From Micavibrio sp. (lineage in GTDB: Bacteria > Pseudomonadota > Alphaproteobacteria > Micavibrionales > UBA9664): DNA of 64,000 bases. Position numbers and translations under genes: made by a program. Shown piece by piece: positions 31,837-40,709 of the stretch; the stretch's first letter is position 1, and each line of letters begins with the position of its first letter. The notes below the pieces were generated by a model that ran no database searches, was not told where the DNA came from, and saw nothing but the letters and a program-made list of their open reading frames with translations. The stretch spans positions 1 to 64,000 of the forward strand of contig PAAR01000007.1 of the NCBI GenBank assembly GCA_002699085.1, in the 5' to 3' direction.

Positions 31837-32973
31837 TTATTGCTGCTTGATTTTACCCTTTTCTATGGTAAAAAACTGTGTTTCAGGCGCCGCATTGATA
31901 AAAATCTCTTGATCTGTACCCGTAATCCAAACTTGACCACCCATGGCGTATAAAAGAGCAAATAATTCAGCCCGTCTATCCTTATCATAATGCGCAGCAA
32001 TTTCATCGAGCAATAATACAGGCATAATATTTTTTTCTTCACGAACCATTTGCGCATAAGCAAGCACAATCCCTGTTAATAAAGCCTTTTGTTCGCCTGT
32101 TGAACATTGGCTTGCTGCCATATTTTTCTTTAAATGCTGCACTTTAAAATCTGTTTTATGGGGACCATCGCTGGTACCACCACGTTTAGCATCAATACGC
32201 CTACTATCCCGCAGCAATGTTAGAAATTGCTCCTCACAACTGACCGCAGAATGACGCTCGGCCAGCTTATTCTCTAAATAACCAAAGGCGGTAAACTCAC
32301 CCATTGGAAAGGATTTCAAAAGACCCGTTTCGGCAAATTTACGGCTAGCCCCGTTAAGACGATAAATGAAATCTAAACGAGAGGCGGCAATCGCCACCCC
32401 CGTCTCGGCCATATCCAGCTCTAAACTATCAATCCATGTGTCATTAAACTCATCATCTTGTAATAATTTATTCCGCTGGCGCATCGCATTCTCATAGCGT
32501 GTTAAACGCCCTGCATGCGCCCCGTCAAAACTCGTAAAAATCATACGGTCAAAAAAACGGCGACGTTCTGAACCTGAATCAAGAAACAAACCATCCATTT
32601 GCGGTGTCAGCCATAACAATGAGATATATTCAGATAATTCAGATTGCGCCCGAACATCCTTACCCTTTATACGTGTAATGCGCCGCCCAGAGTTCTGATC
32701 ATAACCGACACCCATCGGAATTTCACCATAATCAGAAGCAATGCGCGTTGAAACAGCCCAGCTTGGTTGGGCAATCTCATTATTTTGCATGACATCAAGC
32801 GGGCTTTTGCGTAAACCCCGTCCTGGCGCAAAAAGCGACAAAGCCTCTAAAATATTGGTTTTACCTGAGCCATTCGCCCCTGTTAACACGATAAAATTAT
32901 TACCGAGCTTATCCAGTGAAGCTAATTCATAGTTACGAAAAGCAGTGAGCGTTAAAGACTTAAAATGCGGCAT
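31837..32973 (-). CDS. recF: DNA replication/repair protein RecF
   Basis: FRNYE...LTGANGSGKTNILEALSLFAPGRGLR; LLLDEIAAHYD. Confidence 0.95.
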   Translation of the reverse strand: MPHFKSLTLTAFRNYELASLDKLGNNFIVLTGANGSGKTNILEALSLFAPGRGLRKSPLDVMQNNEIAQPSWAVSTRIASDYGEIPMGVGYDQNSGRRITRIKGKDVRAQSELSEYISLLWLTPQMDGLFLDSGSERRRFFDRMIFTSFDGAHAGRLTRYENAMRQRNKLLQDDEFNDTWIDSLELDMAETGVAIAASRLDFIYRLNGASRKFAETGLLKSFPMGEFTAFGYLENKLAERHSAVSCEEQFLTLLRDSRRIDAKRGGTSDGPHKTDFKVQHLKKNMAASQCSTGEQKALLTGIVLAYAQMVREEKNIMPVLLLDEIAAHYDKDRRAELFALLYAMGGQVWITGTDQEIFINAAPETQFFTIEKGKIKQQ

Positions 32974-32995
32974 GGTACGATTAGTATATATTTTT

Positions 32996-33454
32996 CTAGA
33001 AAGTTTTCATCATATAGATCAGTGTGTAGTCTTTACGATCTTCCATATGTGGACCTAAAAATGCTCTATATCCATTCTTTTGATAGAAACGATACGTTTT
33101 TTCATATGCAGAGTCACCTGAACCGATATCCAAAGTATGGACAAGCATATATTTAAAGCCTTTTTGAACAGCTGCACTTTCTGCTTCTTGCAAAAGGGCT
33201 GACCCCACCCCTGAACCATGAAAAGCGGGCTGGCTACCAAGCCACCATATTTCTGCGCATTGATCAAAATGATATCTTATTGCAATCAACGCCACCGCTT
33301 TATTGTTAATAAAACCAGCAAAACATTCTGTGCTTGCAACGCCGTTAATATATTTCTGGTTACAATCGTCTACCCCAAACCATTCAGGCAAGGCGACAAT
33401 AATTTCTTTACAAAGGTTAGAAGCGTCTTGACCGTTAATCGGTTTAATAAGCAT
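32996..33454 (-). CDS. GNAT-family N-acetyltransferase
   Basis: WWLGSQPAFHGSGVGSALLQEAESAAVQKG. Confidence 0.82.
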   Translation of the reverse strand: MLIKPINGQDASNLCKEIIVALPEWFGVDDCNQKYINGVASTECFAGFINNKAVALIAIRYHFDQCAEIWWLGSQPAFHGSGVGSALLQEAESAAVQKGFKYMLVHTLDIGSGDSAYEKTYRFYQKNGYRAFLGPHMEDRKDYTLIYMMKTF

Positions 33455-34575
33455 TAAACACGCAGGGGCATAATCACATAAATTGATGAGCTATCTGCCA
33501 AATCTTCAATAATGGTTGGAGAGGCGCTGTCCGCTAAAGACATACGGCATCCATCGCCCTCGATCTGGCTTGTGATATCAAGTAAATAACGAGAATTAAA
33601 GCCAATCTCTAGTGCTACATTATCATTAGTGATTTCAATATCCTCTGTCGCTGAACCTGCATCTGGTGCATTCGCAGACAACATCAAGTTTTTGCCATTA
33701 ATCGCTAATTTCACTGCACGTGATTTATCCGATGTCATAATCGTTGCCACACGGTCAATCGCTGATGAGAAGGCTTTTGGATTAAGCTCAATCAATTTAT
33801 CATTACCTTGAGGGATCACTTTTTGATAATCAGGGAATGTGCCGTCAATCAGTTTTGATGTCATCACAACATGGTCAAAGCTAAAGCAAATCTTGCTCTC
33901 TGATAGCGACACTGTAATAAGATCAGCAGCATCTTCAATCAATTTACGGATCTCACCCACTGTCTTACGTGGAATAATAATACCAGGCATACCCGCAGCA
34001 CCTTCTGGCAATGGCATTTCATATTTAGCTAAACGGTGGCCATCTGTTGCCACAGCACATAGCAAGGCCACGCCATTTTTCTCAATCGCATGAACGTAAA
34101 TGCCGTTCAAGTAATAGCGCGTTTCTTCTGTCGACATTGCAAAACGTGTTTTATCAATAATCGCACGAAGTTCACCTGCTGGAATATCAAAGCTTGTTTC
34201 GAGCTCTGTATTAGAAATATCAGGGAAATCAGAAACTGGTAGACAGCTTAGTTTAAAGTTTGAACGACCTGCTTTAACTGCCATTGTTGAACCATTTGGC
34301 TCGATGCTCATTTCAATATCAGCACCATCTGGTAATTTACGCACGATATCATGTAATGTTTGTGCTGGAGCTGTCGTTGCGCCTTCTTGAGAAACCTTAG
34401 CGGCAACAGATTCATTGATCTCAAGATCCATATCCGTTGTCGTTAATGACAATACATCGCCCTTAGCTTGTAATTTTACATTCGATAAAATCGGTATTGT
34501 GTTGCGTCTTTCAACAACAGATTGTACATGGCCTAAGGCACGCATTAAATCAGAACGGTTAATAGTCAGTTTCAT
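33454..34575 (-). CDS. dnaN: DNA polymerase III beta sliding clamp
   Basis: MKLTINRSDLMRALGHVQSVVERRNTIPILSNV; C-terminal YVIMPLRV. Confidence 0.98.
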   Translation of the reverse strand: MKLTINRSDLMRALGHVQSVVERRNTIPILSNVKLQAKGDVLSLTTTDMDLEINESVAAKVSQEGATTAPAQTLHDIVRKLPDGADIEMSIEPNGSTMAVKAGRSNFKLSCLPVSDFPDISNTELETSFDIPAGELRAIIDKTRFAMSTEETRYYLNGIYVHAIEKNGVALLCAVATDGHRLAKYEMPLPEGAAGMPGIIIPRKTVGEIRKLIEDAADLITVSLSESKICFSFDHVVMTSKLIDGTFPDYQKVIPQGNDKLIELNPKAFSSAIDRVATIMTSDKSRAVKLAINGKNLMLSANAPDAGSATEDIEITNDNVALEIGFNSRYLLDITSQIEGDGCRMSLADSASPTIIEDLADSSSIYVIMPLRV

Positions 34576-34683
34576 CTAATTACCCTTATTTTTTATCTTA
34601 TTAGGGTCAATATAGCACAGCAAGCGCATGCGCCAAGCTTTTTCATCGCTTCAAAACCAAGTTTTCCTTAGTTTTTACTGTAA

Positions 34684-35055
34684 TTAACCGATTGTATAGG
34701 CATCCGCAAAACGGAAACGACCATCAACCGCCTTTATCACATAAAGAGTAAGAGTTTTTTGTATTGAAACAGCCGATGATCCATGGCCCGCACTCGCAAT
34801 ACGCATATGTAGCCCCAATGCGCTAACCTGTGCGTATATATCTTGAATAAGAGAATCTTGCCAGTTAACATCCACACATTGCACAAACGCCCCCTTACAA
34901 TCAGTACGAGAGACTTCCTGAGCGACCACACAGCTCAGCGCCGCTTTAGTCAATGTTGCACGTAAAGCCTCATCAAAATGCTCGGCACAAGGTGCGCTCA
35001 ATTTATAAGCGTCTTCTGGGATAAGTACGTCTTGTTGTGAGTAAGGGCAGGACAT
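34684..35055 (-). CDS. Hypothetical protein inserted between dnaA and dnaN
   Basis: 123-aa ORF on the dnaA/dnaN strand; no family recognised. Confidence 0.5.
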   Translation of the reverse strand: MSCPYSQQDVLIPEDAYKLSAPCAEHFDEALRATLTKAALSCVVAQEVSRTDCKGAFVQCVDVNWQDSLIQDIYAQVSALGLHMRIASAGHGSSAVSIQKTLTLYVIKAVDGRFRFADAYTIG

Positions 35056-35064
35056 TTATAAGAA

Positions 35065-36504
35065 TTAGCCGGTCAGCGCACGGCGAACCACATCAACATC
35101 ATCTTGGAAGCTGTTATCTTGATCCATCAGCTCCTCAATTTTGCGCACAGCATGCATCACTGTTGTGTGATCACGGCCACCAAATTTGCGGCCAATTTCT
35201 GGCAATGAACGTTGTGTTAGGCGTTTGCACAGATACATCGCAATCTGACGTGGGCGCGCCACTGCACGAGCACGGCGTGCTGAATGCATATCTGACATAC
35301 GTACACCAAAATGTTCCGCCACTTTACGTTGAATTTCATCAATAGTAATACGGCGTTCAGAAGCACGCAGCAAATCTGACAGAAGATTTTGTGTGTTCTC
35401 TAATGTCACAGGCTGTTTCATCAAGCCAGCATGCGCAACAATTCTATTTAAAGCACCTTCAAGCTCACGAATATTAGAGCTAATTTTATGCGCCAAGAAT
35501 TCCAGTACATTTGACGGGATATCGGCTTCCAACGCTTTTGCTTTTGACTCTAGAATACCGCGACGCAATTCATAGGTAGATGGCTGTAGATCCGCTACTA
35601 AGCCCCAACCCAAACGTGAACGGAGACGCTCATCAATTGAGGTCATATCCGATGGTGAACGATCCGCCGAAATAACGATCTGTTTATTTTGATCAACTAA
35701 TGCATTGAACGTATGGAAAAATTCTTCTTGTGTTGAATCTTTACCAGAAATGAACTGAATATCATCGATCATCAACACATCAACTGAGCGGAAAAATTCT
35801 TTAAAGGTAATAGTATCTTGATAACGCAATGCACGGACAAATTGGTACATGAACTTCTCTGCAGATAAATACACAACGCGTGCATCTGGATTAGTTTCTT
35901 TAATAGACCAAGCAATAGCGTGCATAAGGTGCGTTTTACCAAGACCCACGCCACCATGAATAAATAACGGGTTGAACGGCACATTACCGCTTTGTGATAC
36001 ACGTAGTGCTGCTGCATTTGCCAAAGCATTAGGCTCACCAACAACAAAACTTTCAAATGTAAAGCGAGGATCTAATGGCGATGACAGGTTTTCTTCTAAT
36101 TCCTCAATCGCGCGGCCATTAATTTTTGTTAATTTTTCGTTTGCGTTTGCAGGCTTAGCATTATCTGATGATAGTTCACTGTCAAAAACAGATGACTGAA
36201 CAACAACGATCTCCAAACGCTTGATTTCTGGGTTTTTAGCGGCGCAAAGGCTTAATATTTTTTCTTGATAGTGATTTTGAATCCAATCACGCATGAAACG
36301 GGTTGGTACTGATACTTCTAATGTACCGTGATAATAGGCTTGTAGTGTTAAAGGTTTTAACCAACTTCTAAAAACAGCCTCCCCAAATTCATTACGCAAC
36401 ATATCATAAATACTGCTCCATAACGCCTTAATTTCCGAAGATGGTGCGAGAGCATTCGTCGTCTCTGCTTTACCTGTTTTTTTGGCTGGTTCGGTTTTAT
36501 CCAT
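35065..36504 (-). CDS. dnaA: Chromosomal replication initiator protein DnaA
   Basis: NPLFIHGGVGLGKTHLMHAIAW, VLMIDDIQFISGKDSTQEEFFHTFN, ARPRQIAMYLCKRLTQRSLPEIGRKFGGRDHTTVMHAVRKI. ATG 36504 preceded by GGGAGAG. Confidence 0.98.
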   Translation of the reverse strand: MDKTEPAKKTGKAETTNALAPSSEIKALWSSIYDMLRNEFGEAVFRSWLKPLTLQAYYHGTLEVSVPTRFMRDWIQNHYQEKILSLCAAKNPEIKRLEIVVVQSSVFDSELSSDNAKPANANEKLTKINGRAIEELEENLSSPLDPRFTFESFVVGEPNALANAAALRVSQSGNVPFNPLFIHGGVGLGKTHLMHAIAWSIKETNPDARVVYLSAEKFMYQFVRALRYQDTITFKEFFRSVDVLMIDDIQFISGKDSTQEEFFHTFNALVDQNKQIVISADRSPSDMTSIDERLRSRLGWGLVADLQPSTYELRRGILESKAKALEADIPSNVLEFLAHKISSNIRELEGALNRIVAHAGLMKQPVTLENTQNLLSDLLRASERRITIDEIQRKVAEHFGVRMSDMHSARRARAVARPRQIAMYLCKRLTQRSLPEIGRKFGGRDHTTVMHAVRKIEELMDQDNSFQDDVDVVRRALTG

Positions 36505-36711
36505 AGTAATAGTCTCTCCCTTTTTTAACAATAACACCAAGCAATGCTTACTATTCAAACATTACGCCCTCTAACCGCAGACAAAAGAGTAGTATTAACG
36601 AAATAATCGTTTTACCAATTCTTATTAAATGTCTAGTTTTATTATAACAGGCAAATATCCGAGAAAATCTCTAAAATATTTACCCCATGTTTTGAGACTT
36701 CAAATATTCTT

Positions 36712-36727
36712 TTAACATCGCTGTTAA
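36712..36727. promoter_or_regulatory. Dyad TTAACA-TCGC-TGTTAA upstream of dnaA
   Basis: Perfect 6-bp arms with 4-bp spacer in the dnaA-rpsT intergenic region. Confidence 0.5.
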
Positions 36728-36743
36728 GCCAATATTTAGCAAA

Positions 36744-36856
36744 GTAACAAACCATAACAGAGGAGGTAAAAAAATTTACCGTAGCTTTAACGTGCCTTGG
36801 GAAAACCCAGCATTTGCAGGCCTCACACGTCAGCTGATCGCCTCTGTTATTTGTAC
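36744..36856. other. Long-range inverted repeat / candidate structured RNA or origin element
   Basis: ATAACAGAGG (36754-36763) pairs with CCTCTGTTAT (36841-36850), with further pairing outside (GTA-CAAA / TTTGTAC with bulges). Inner hairpins GGTAAA/TTTACC and TGGG/CCCA. Confidence 0.4.
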
Positions 36857-36950
36857 CTTAGACCAGATAATTTTAGATTGCAAAACAAAAATTGATAAAA
36901 AATGAAAAAAGAAATAATCGTTCGCTGATCGATTAAATGAATCAAAAATT

Positions 36951-36972
36951 GCAGGATAATTACTTATCCTGC
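36951..36972 (-). terminator. Rho-independent terminator of rpsT
   Basis: GCAGGATAA-loop-TTATCCTGC 9-bp stem followed on the minus strand by AATTTTTG. Confidence 0.75.
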
Positions 36973-37000
36973 TTGAATTATTACTTAAAGAAAATATTAT

Positions 37001-37270
37001 TTACTTCGCTGACAGCGCTTTAATATTTGCTGATAAACGCGACATTTTGCGGGCTGCTGTATTCTTCTTCATAATACCTTTTGCAACACCACGATCAATT
37101 TCAGGCTGAGCTTGCTGGAGCGCTGTTTTAGCTTCCGCTGCATTACCTGATTCAATTGCTGTAACAACGCGTTTTATGAACGTACGAATACGTGAACGAC
37201 GTGCCGTATTAGCAGCTGTCTTTTTCGCTGTTGTTAAAATTCTTTTCTTTGCTGACTTAATATTTGCCAT
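37001..37270 (-). CDS. rpsT: 30S ribosomal protein S20
   Basis: MANIKSAKKRI...NTARRSRIRTFIKRV...KGIMKKNTAARKMSRLSANIKAL. Confidence 0.97.
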   Translation of the reverse strand: MANIKSAKKRILTTAKKTAANTARRSRIRTFIKRVVTAIESGNAAEAKTALQQAQPEIDRGVAKGIMKKNTAARKMSRLSANIKALSAK

Positions 37271-37332
37271 GTCATATACCTTAATAATTAAATTCCACTG
37301 CCTACCTTTTTTATAATAAGCAGAAGTTATGA

Positions 37333-37378
37333 TTGATACGGGATCAAGGGGGTCACTGTCAAGAAAAAATGTGGATAA
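37333..37378 (-). promoter_or_regulatory. Putative rpsT promoter (TTGACA-N18-TATCAA) with adjacent DnaA-box TTATCCACA
   Basis: Minus strand reads TTATCCACATTTTTTCTTGACA...TATCAA. Perfect DnaA box at 37370-37378. Confidence 0.55.
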
Positions 37379-37395
37379 AAAATGATTATTTTTTA

Positions 37396-37758
37396 CTAGA
37401 TTTTATCTGGCGTTAAAGTGAAAATCACACGGTTAGTTTTATCCTTTTGTTCTATATGAATTTTTAACCGTTCAGTATCACGATAGTAATTCTCAGCATC
37501 TATTTTTTGCCAACCTAAGGCTGGCAGAGATCTCTCATAAAATCTATAAATTTCAGCCATGCTCATAGCTTGGGTGTAAGCTTGAAGCTCTATAAAGCGC
37601 CCAGAAGGCTTATCAAACAAAATACTATTATCCGCATCTTCTATTAATAAAGCAGGTAGGGGTAAATCTTCAATCATACTTGAGAAACGCTCTTGCGCCT
37701 TAGCAATGCCGCTTACAGACAATATAAGGACAACGAATATGGATAAAAAGAAACGCAT
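37396..37758 (-). CDS. Small secreted hypothetical protein
   Basis: Signal peptide MRFFLSIFVVLILSVSGIAKAQ; ORF next to mutM. Confidence 0.6.
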   Translation of the reverse strand: MRFFLSIFVVLILSVSGIAKAQERFSSMIEDLPLPALLIEDADNSILFDKPSGRFIELQAYTQAMSMAEIYRFYERSLPALGWQKIDAENYYRDTERLKIHIEQKDKTNRVIFTLTPDKI

Positions 37759-37766
37759 AGTTAATC

Positions 37767-38591
37767 CTATCTCTGACAATGCGGACAATAAAATGTAGAG
37801 CGTCCTGCCTGTACTATTCGTTTTATGTGATTTGTCTCCCTCTTACAAGTCAAGCATAACGCATTTTCACGACCATAAACTGTGAATTGATGCTGAAAAT
37901 ACCCTAGAGAACCATCTGCTTGTCGATGATCTTTTAAAGAAGAACCGCCGACTTCTATCGCCTTAAATAACACATCTCGTATGCTTTGTGTTAAAAGCTC
38001 AAGCTTTGATAAGGATATCTTTTGAACAGGCTTTAATGGGCTAATACCCGCCATATGTAAGGCTTCACACGCATATATATTACCAATGCCTGCAATCAAC
38101 GATTGGTTAAGCAATGCTGTTTTAATAGGGGTTTCAAGCGTCTTAAATTTTCTTTTTAGATAAGGTGCATTAAAATCATTACCTAACGGATCTGGTCCCA
38201 TTATCTTAAAGGGCGGGTATACCTCAATATCCTCAACCAGCACCATAAAACCAAAACGACGAGGGTCATTATATATAAGTGTCTTATCGTTAGAGAGGTA
38301 AAAGAGCACGTGGTCGTGTTTTACTGGCACATATAATGATCCTTCAATTTTAAAAGAGCCTGACATACCCAAATGAATGATAAGATGTTGGCCTTTATTT
38401 AAAGAGACAATCATATATTTACCACGGCGGCTCATTTGCGTAACCCGCGCACCCTCTAATGTTTCTTTAAAATCAGGCTTAAAGGGATAGCGAAGATTTT
38501 CTCGTCTTAGCTCAACCCGCCTAATCGTCTGATTGAGCCAAACCGGTGCCAAACCATTTTTAACTGTTTCTACTTCTGGTAGTTCTGGCAT
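37767..38591 (-). CDS. mutM: Formamidopyrimidine-DNA glycosylase
   Basis: N-terminal (M)PELPEVETV; C-terminal zinc finger CLTCKRETNHIKRIVQAGRSTFYCPHCQR. Confidence 0.96.
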   Translation of the reverse strand: MPELPEVETVKNGLAPVWLNQTIRRVELRRENLRYPFKPDFKETLEGARVTQMSRRGKYMIVSLNKGQHLIIHLGMSGSFKIEGSLYVPVKHDHVLFYLSNDKTLIYNDPRRFGFMVLVEDIEVYPPFKIMGPDPLGNDFNAPYLKRKFKTLETPIKTALLNQSLIAGIGNIYACEALHMAGISPLKPVQKISLSKLELLTQSIRDVLFKAIEVGGSSLKDHRQADGSLGYFQHQFTVYGRENALCLTCKRETNHIKRIVQAGRSTFYCPHCQR

Positions 38592-39223
38592 TAAATTCGG
38601 CTTCCAAATATTTTTGAACCGACACGCACATGAGTCGCACCACAAGCCACAGCTTTTTCGTAATCATCAGACATACCCATAGACAGCTCTTTCAACCCTA
38701 ATTGCGTTGCTAGTTTTTTCAATAAACAGAAATAGAGCGCTGCGGGCCTGTTTAAAGGCGGTATACACATCAATCCAATGATATTGAGACCACATTCTTG
38801 TGTAGCGTATATATATAATGACTCTAGATCTTTTATAGCGACACCAGATTTTTGGTCTTCGTCACCAATATTGACTTGAATAAAACACGGTAGATCTTTC
38901 TTCTGCTTTTTCATTTCGTCAGATAAAGCTTTGGTTATTTTTTCTCGATCAATTGTATGAATAACATCAAAAAGCGTTACGGCCTCAGCCGCCTTATTAC
39001 TTTGGAGTGGGCCTATAAGATGTAGCACAAGATCAGGATGCTCGTTTCGATATTCATGCCAACGCTGCTGCGCTTCTTGGACTCTATTTTCACCAAAAAC
39101 ACGTTGACCAGCGCTCAAGGCTTCTTCAATGCGCTCAATAGGCTGTTGCTTACTAACAGCAATAAGCGTGGCTTTAGACTTCATTTCTTTTTGAACAGCC
39201 GTAATTTTTTCTTTAATAGACAT
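38591..39223 (-). CDS. YggS-family pyridoxal phosphate homeostasis protein
   Basis: LIAVSKQQPIERI, FGENRVQEAQQRW, HLIGPLQSNKA, LSMGMSDDYEKAV, VRVGSKIFG motifs. Confidence 0.93.
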   Translation of the reverse strand: MSIKEKITAVQKEMKSKATLIAVSKQQPIERIEEALSAGQRVFGENRVQEAQQRWHEYRNEHPDLVLHLIGPLQSNKAAEAVTLFDVIHTIDREKITKALSDEMKKQKKDLPCFIQVNIGDEDQKSGVAIKDLESLYIYATQECGLNIIGLMCIPPLNRPAALYFCLLKKLATQLGLKELSMGMSDDYEKAVACGATHVRVGSKIFGSRI

Positions 39224-39245
39224 GACCCCCAGCTTAAAACAAAAA

Positions 39246-39267
39246 AAGGGCGCCCGAAAGCGCCCTT
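39246..39267 (-). terminator. Rho-independent terminator downstream of porin
   Basis: AAGGGCGC-loop-GCGCCCTT stem followed on the minus strand by a T-run. Confidence 0.85.
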
Positions 39268-39293
39268 CTTAAATCTTTATATTCTTCTAAGAA

Positions 39294-40457
39294 TTAGAAG
39301 TTGATTTGTGTACCAACTAGTACAGCTGTACCGTCTACATCTGTCGCACCCGCAGCAAAGTTATCAATTTCTGTGTAAGAAACTGAGCCACGGAATGTTA
39401 GACCAGGACCGTATGTGTAAACAACACCACCTGTATAACGTGTGGTATCAATATTATCTAAACTAAATGAGTTACTTTGATCAAAGTAAGACGCACCTAG
39501 TTTGAAAGCACCTGTTGTATAGTCAACACCAACAACTAGTGTTTCTTCATCTGCTGTTGTACCAGCAAGCTCAGACACACCATTATTGTCTTCAGTGTAA
39601 ACGGCTCCAAGACCGAAGCCAGCGAAGTCCAGATCAAGGCCAACATTCCATTGGTCACGATCATCAGATGTTGTACCAACACCGTAAGCCGCAGCAGCAG
39701 CCGCTGAATTACCAACAGAATCATCATCAGAGATTGTTGTGTAACCTGCACCAAATGCAACACCAACACCTTCGAATTGTCCTTCATAGCGGAAAGCAGC
39801 TTCCATTGCATCACCAAAGCCAGTTTCTAGACGGTTACCGCCGAAGTCGCCAGCATTAGAATTATCAGGTGCATAAGATAGACCAACTTGGAAACCACCA
39901 AATACTGGTGACAAGTAAGTTACTTTATCAGCATAACCAGTTGCATTGTTTTCATAATCAAAACCCAAAGAACTGTCAACTTCGCCTGTATAGGCTGCAA
40001 TTGCATTAAGTTGACCAATAGCTCCTCTCAATGATTGTAGATTAAGAGGCTGAACAAACGAACGAACACCATCTACGTTTGAATCAGCAGAAGGGGCAGC
40101 CACTTGTAGCAAATAGTTAGAACCATCTTCAGCACCAACATTCACACGGCCCCAGCCGCCTGAAAAGTATGCATATGATTCTTCGATACCAGCTGCATCG
40201 TTACCATCTGCTTCAGCTTCTAAACGAACACCAACTGTTAGACCATTGTCTAATGTTGTTTCGCCACCAGCATGAACTTCTGTGTGACGGATAATGTCTA
40301 ATGGACGAACATCTAAGCCAGCCGCTTCGTCTTGATCAACATATGAGAAGTAACCTTTTGCAAAACCGCCAAGTTCTAATTCGATCTCAGCAGCAGCAGG
40401 CGTAGCAACAGCAGCCATAGCAACAGCAGCAACACCAGCGAGAAGTAGTTTTTTCAT
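39294..40457 (-). CDS. Gram-negative porin
   Basis: Signal peptide MKKLLLAGVAAVAMAAVATPAAA; beta-strand repeats; terminal QINF. Confidence 0.88.
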   Translation of the reverse strand: MKKLLLAGVAAVAMAAVATPAAAEIELELGGFAKGYFSYVDQDEAAGLDVRPLDIIRHTEVHAGGETTLDNGLTVGVRLEAEADGNDAAGIEESYAYFSGGWGRVNVGAEDGSNYLLQVAAPSADSNVDGVRSFVQPLNLQSLRGAIGQLNAIAAYTGEVDSSLGFDYENNATGYADKVTYLSPVFGGFQVGLSYAPDNSNAGDFGGNRLETGFGDAMEAAFRYEGQFEGVGVAFGAGYTTISDDDSVGNSAAAAAAYGVGTTSDDRDQWNVGLDLDFAGFGLGAVYTEDNNGVSELAGTTADEETLVVGVDYTTGAFKLGASYFDQSNSFSLDNIDTTRYTGGVVYTYGPGLTFRGSVSYTEIDNFAAGATDVDGTAVLVGTQINF

Positions 40458-40582
40458 TTTATATCTCCATAAATAAATTAAAGTTAATCTTTAATCTAAG
40501 TTTTACCCTCTTTGACCACCAAAGAAGATAGCCCTATTATTCTTGTTCACGGGACAACGTCAATTCACACTTCACAACAAAC

Positions 40583-40630
40583 TGTTACATTTTTGCCTTA
40601 CTGTTACAAAAATGTGACATTATTGTAACA
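40583..40630. promoter_or_regulatory. Tandem TGTNACA motifs at 11-bp period (OmpR/ChvI-family-like operator candidate)
   Basis: TGTTACA at 40583 and 40602, TGTGACA at 40613, TGTAACA at 40624. Confidence 0.55.
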
Positions 40631-40709
40631 ACAGCAATCGCAAAAATCGCCTTGAGCATGCCATAATCACATGCTAAACATAAGCTCTAACGAATAGAAT
40701 GGAATAACA

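Noticed and set aside
36712-36727. CtrA binding site call
   Set aside because: TTAA spacing is 8, not the 7 of the canonical TTAA-N7-TTAA, so recorded only as a dyad.
36795-36815. GGGTTTTCCCA..CACG on the minus strand, resembling the M13 forward primer site
   Set aside because: Similarity is short and broken (AAGG versus GT before CACG). It is explained by a local TGGG-AAAA-CCCA hairpin and not by vector contamination.
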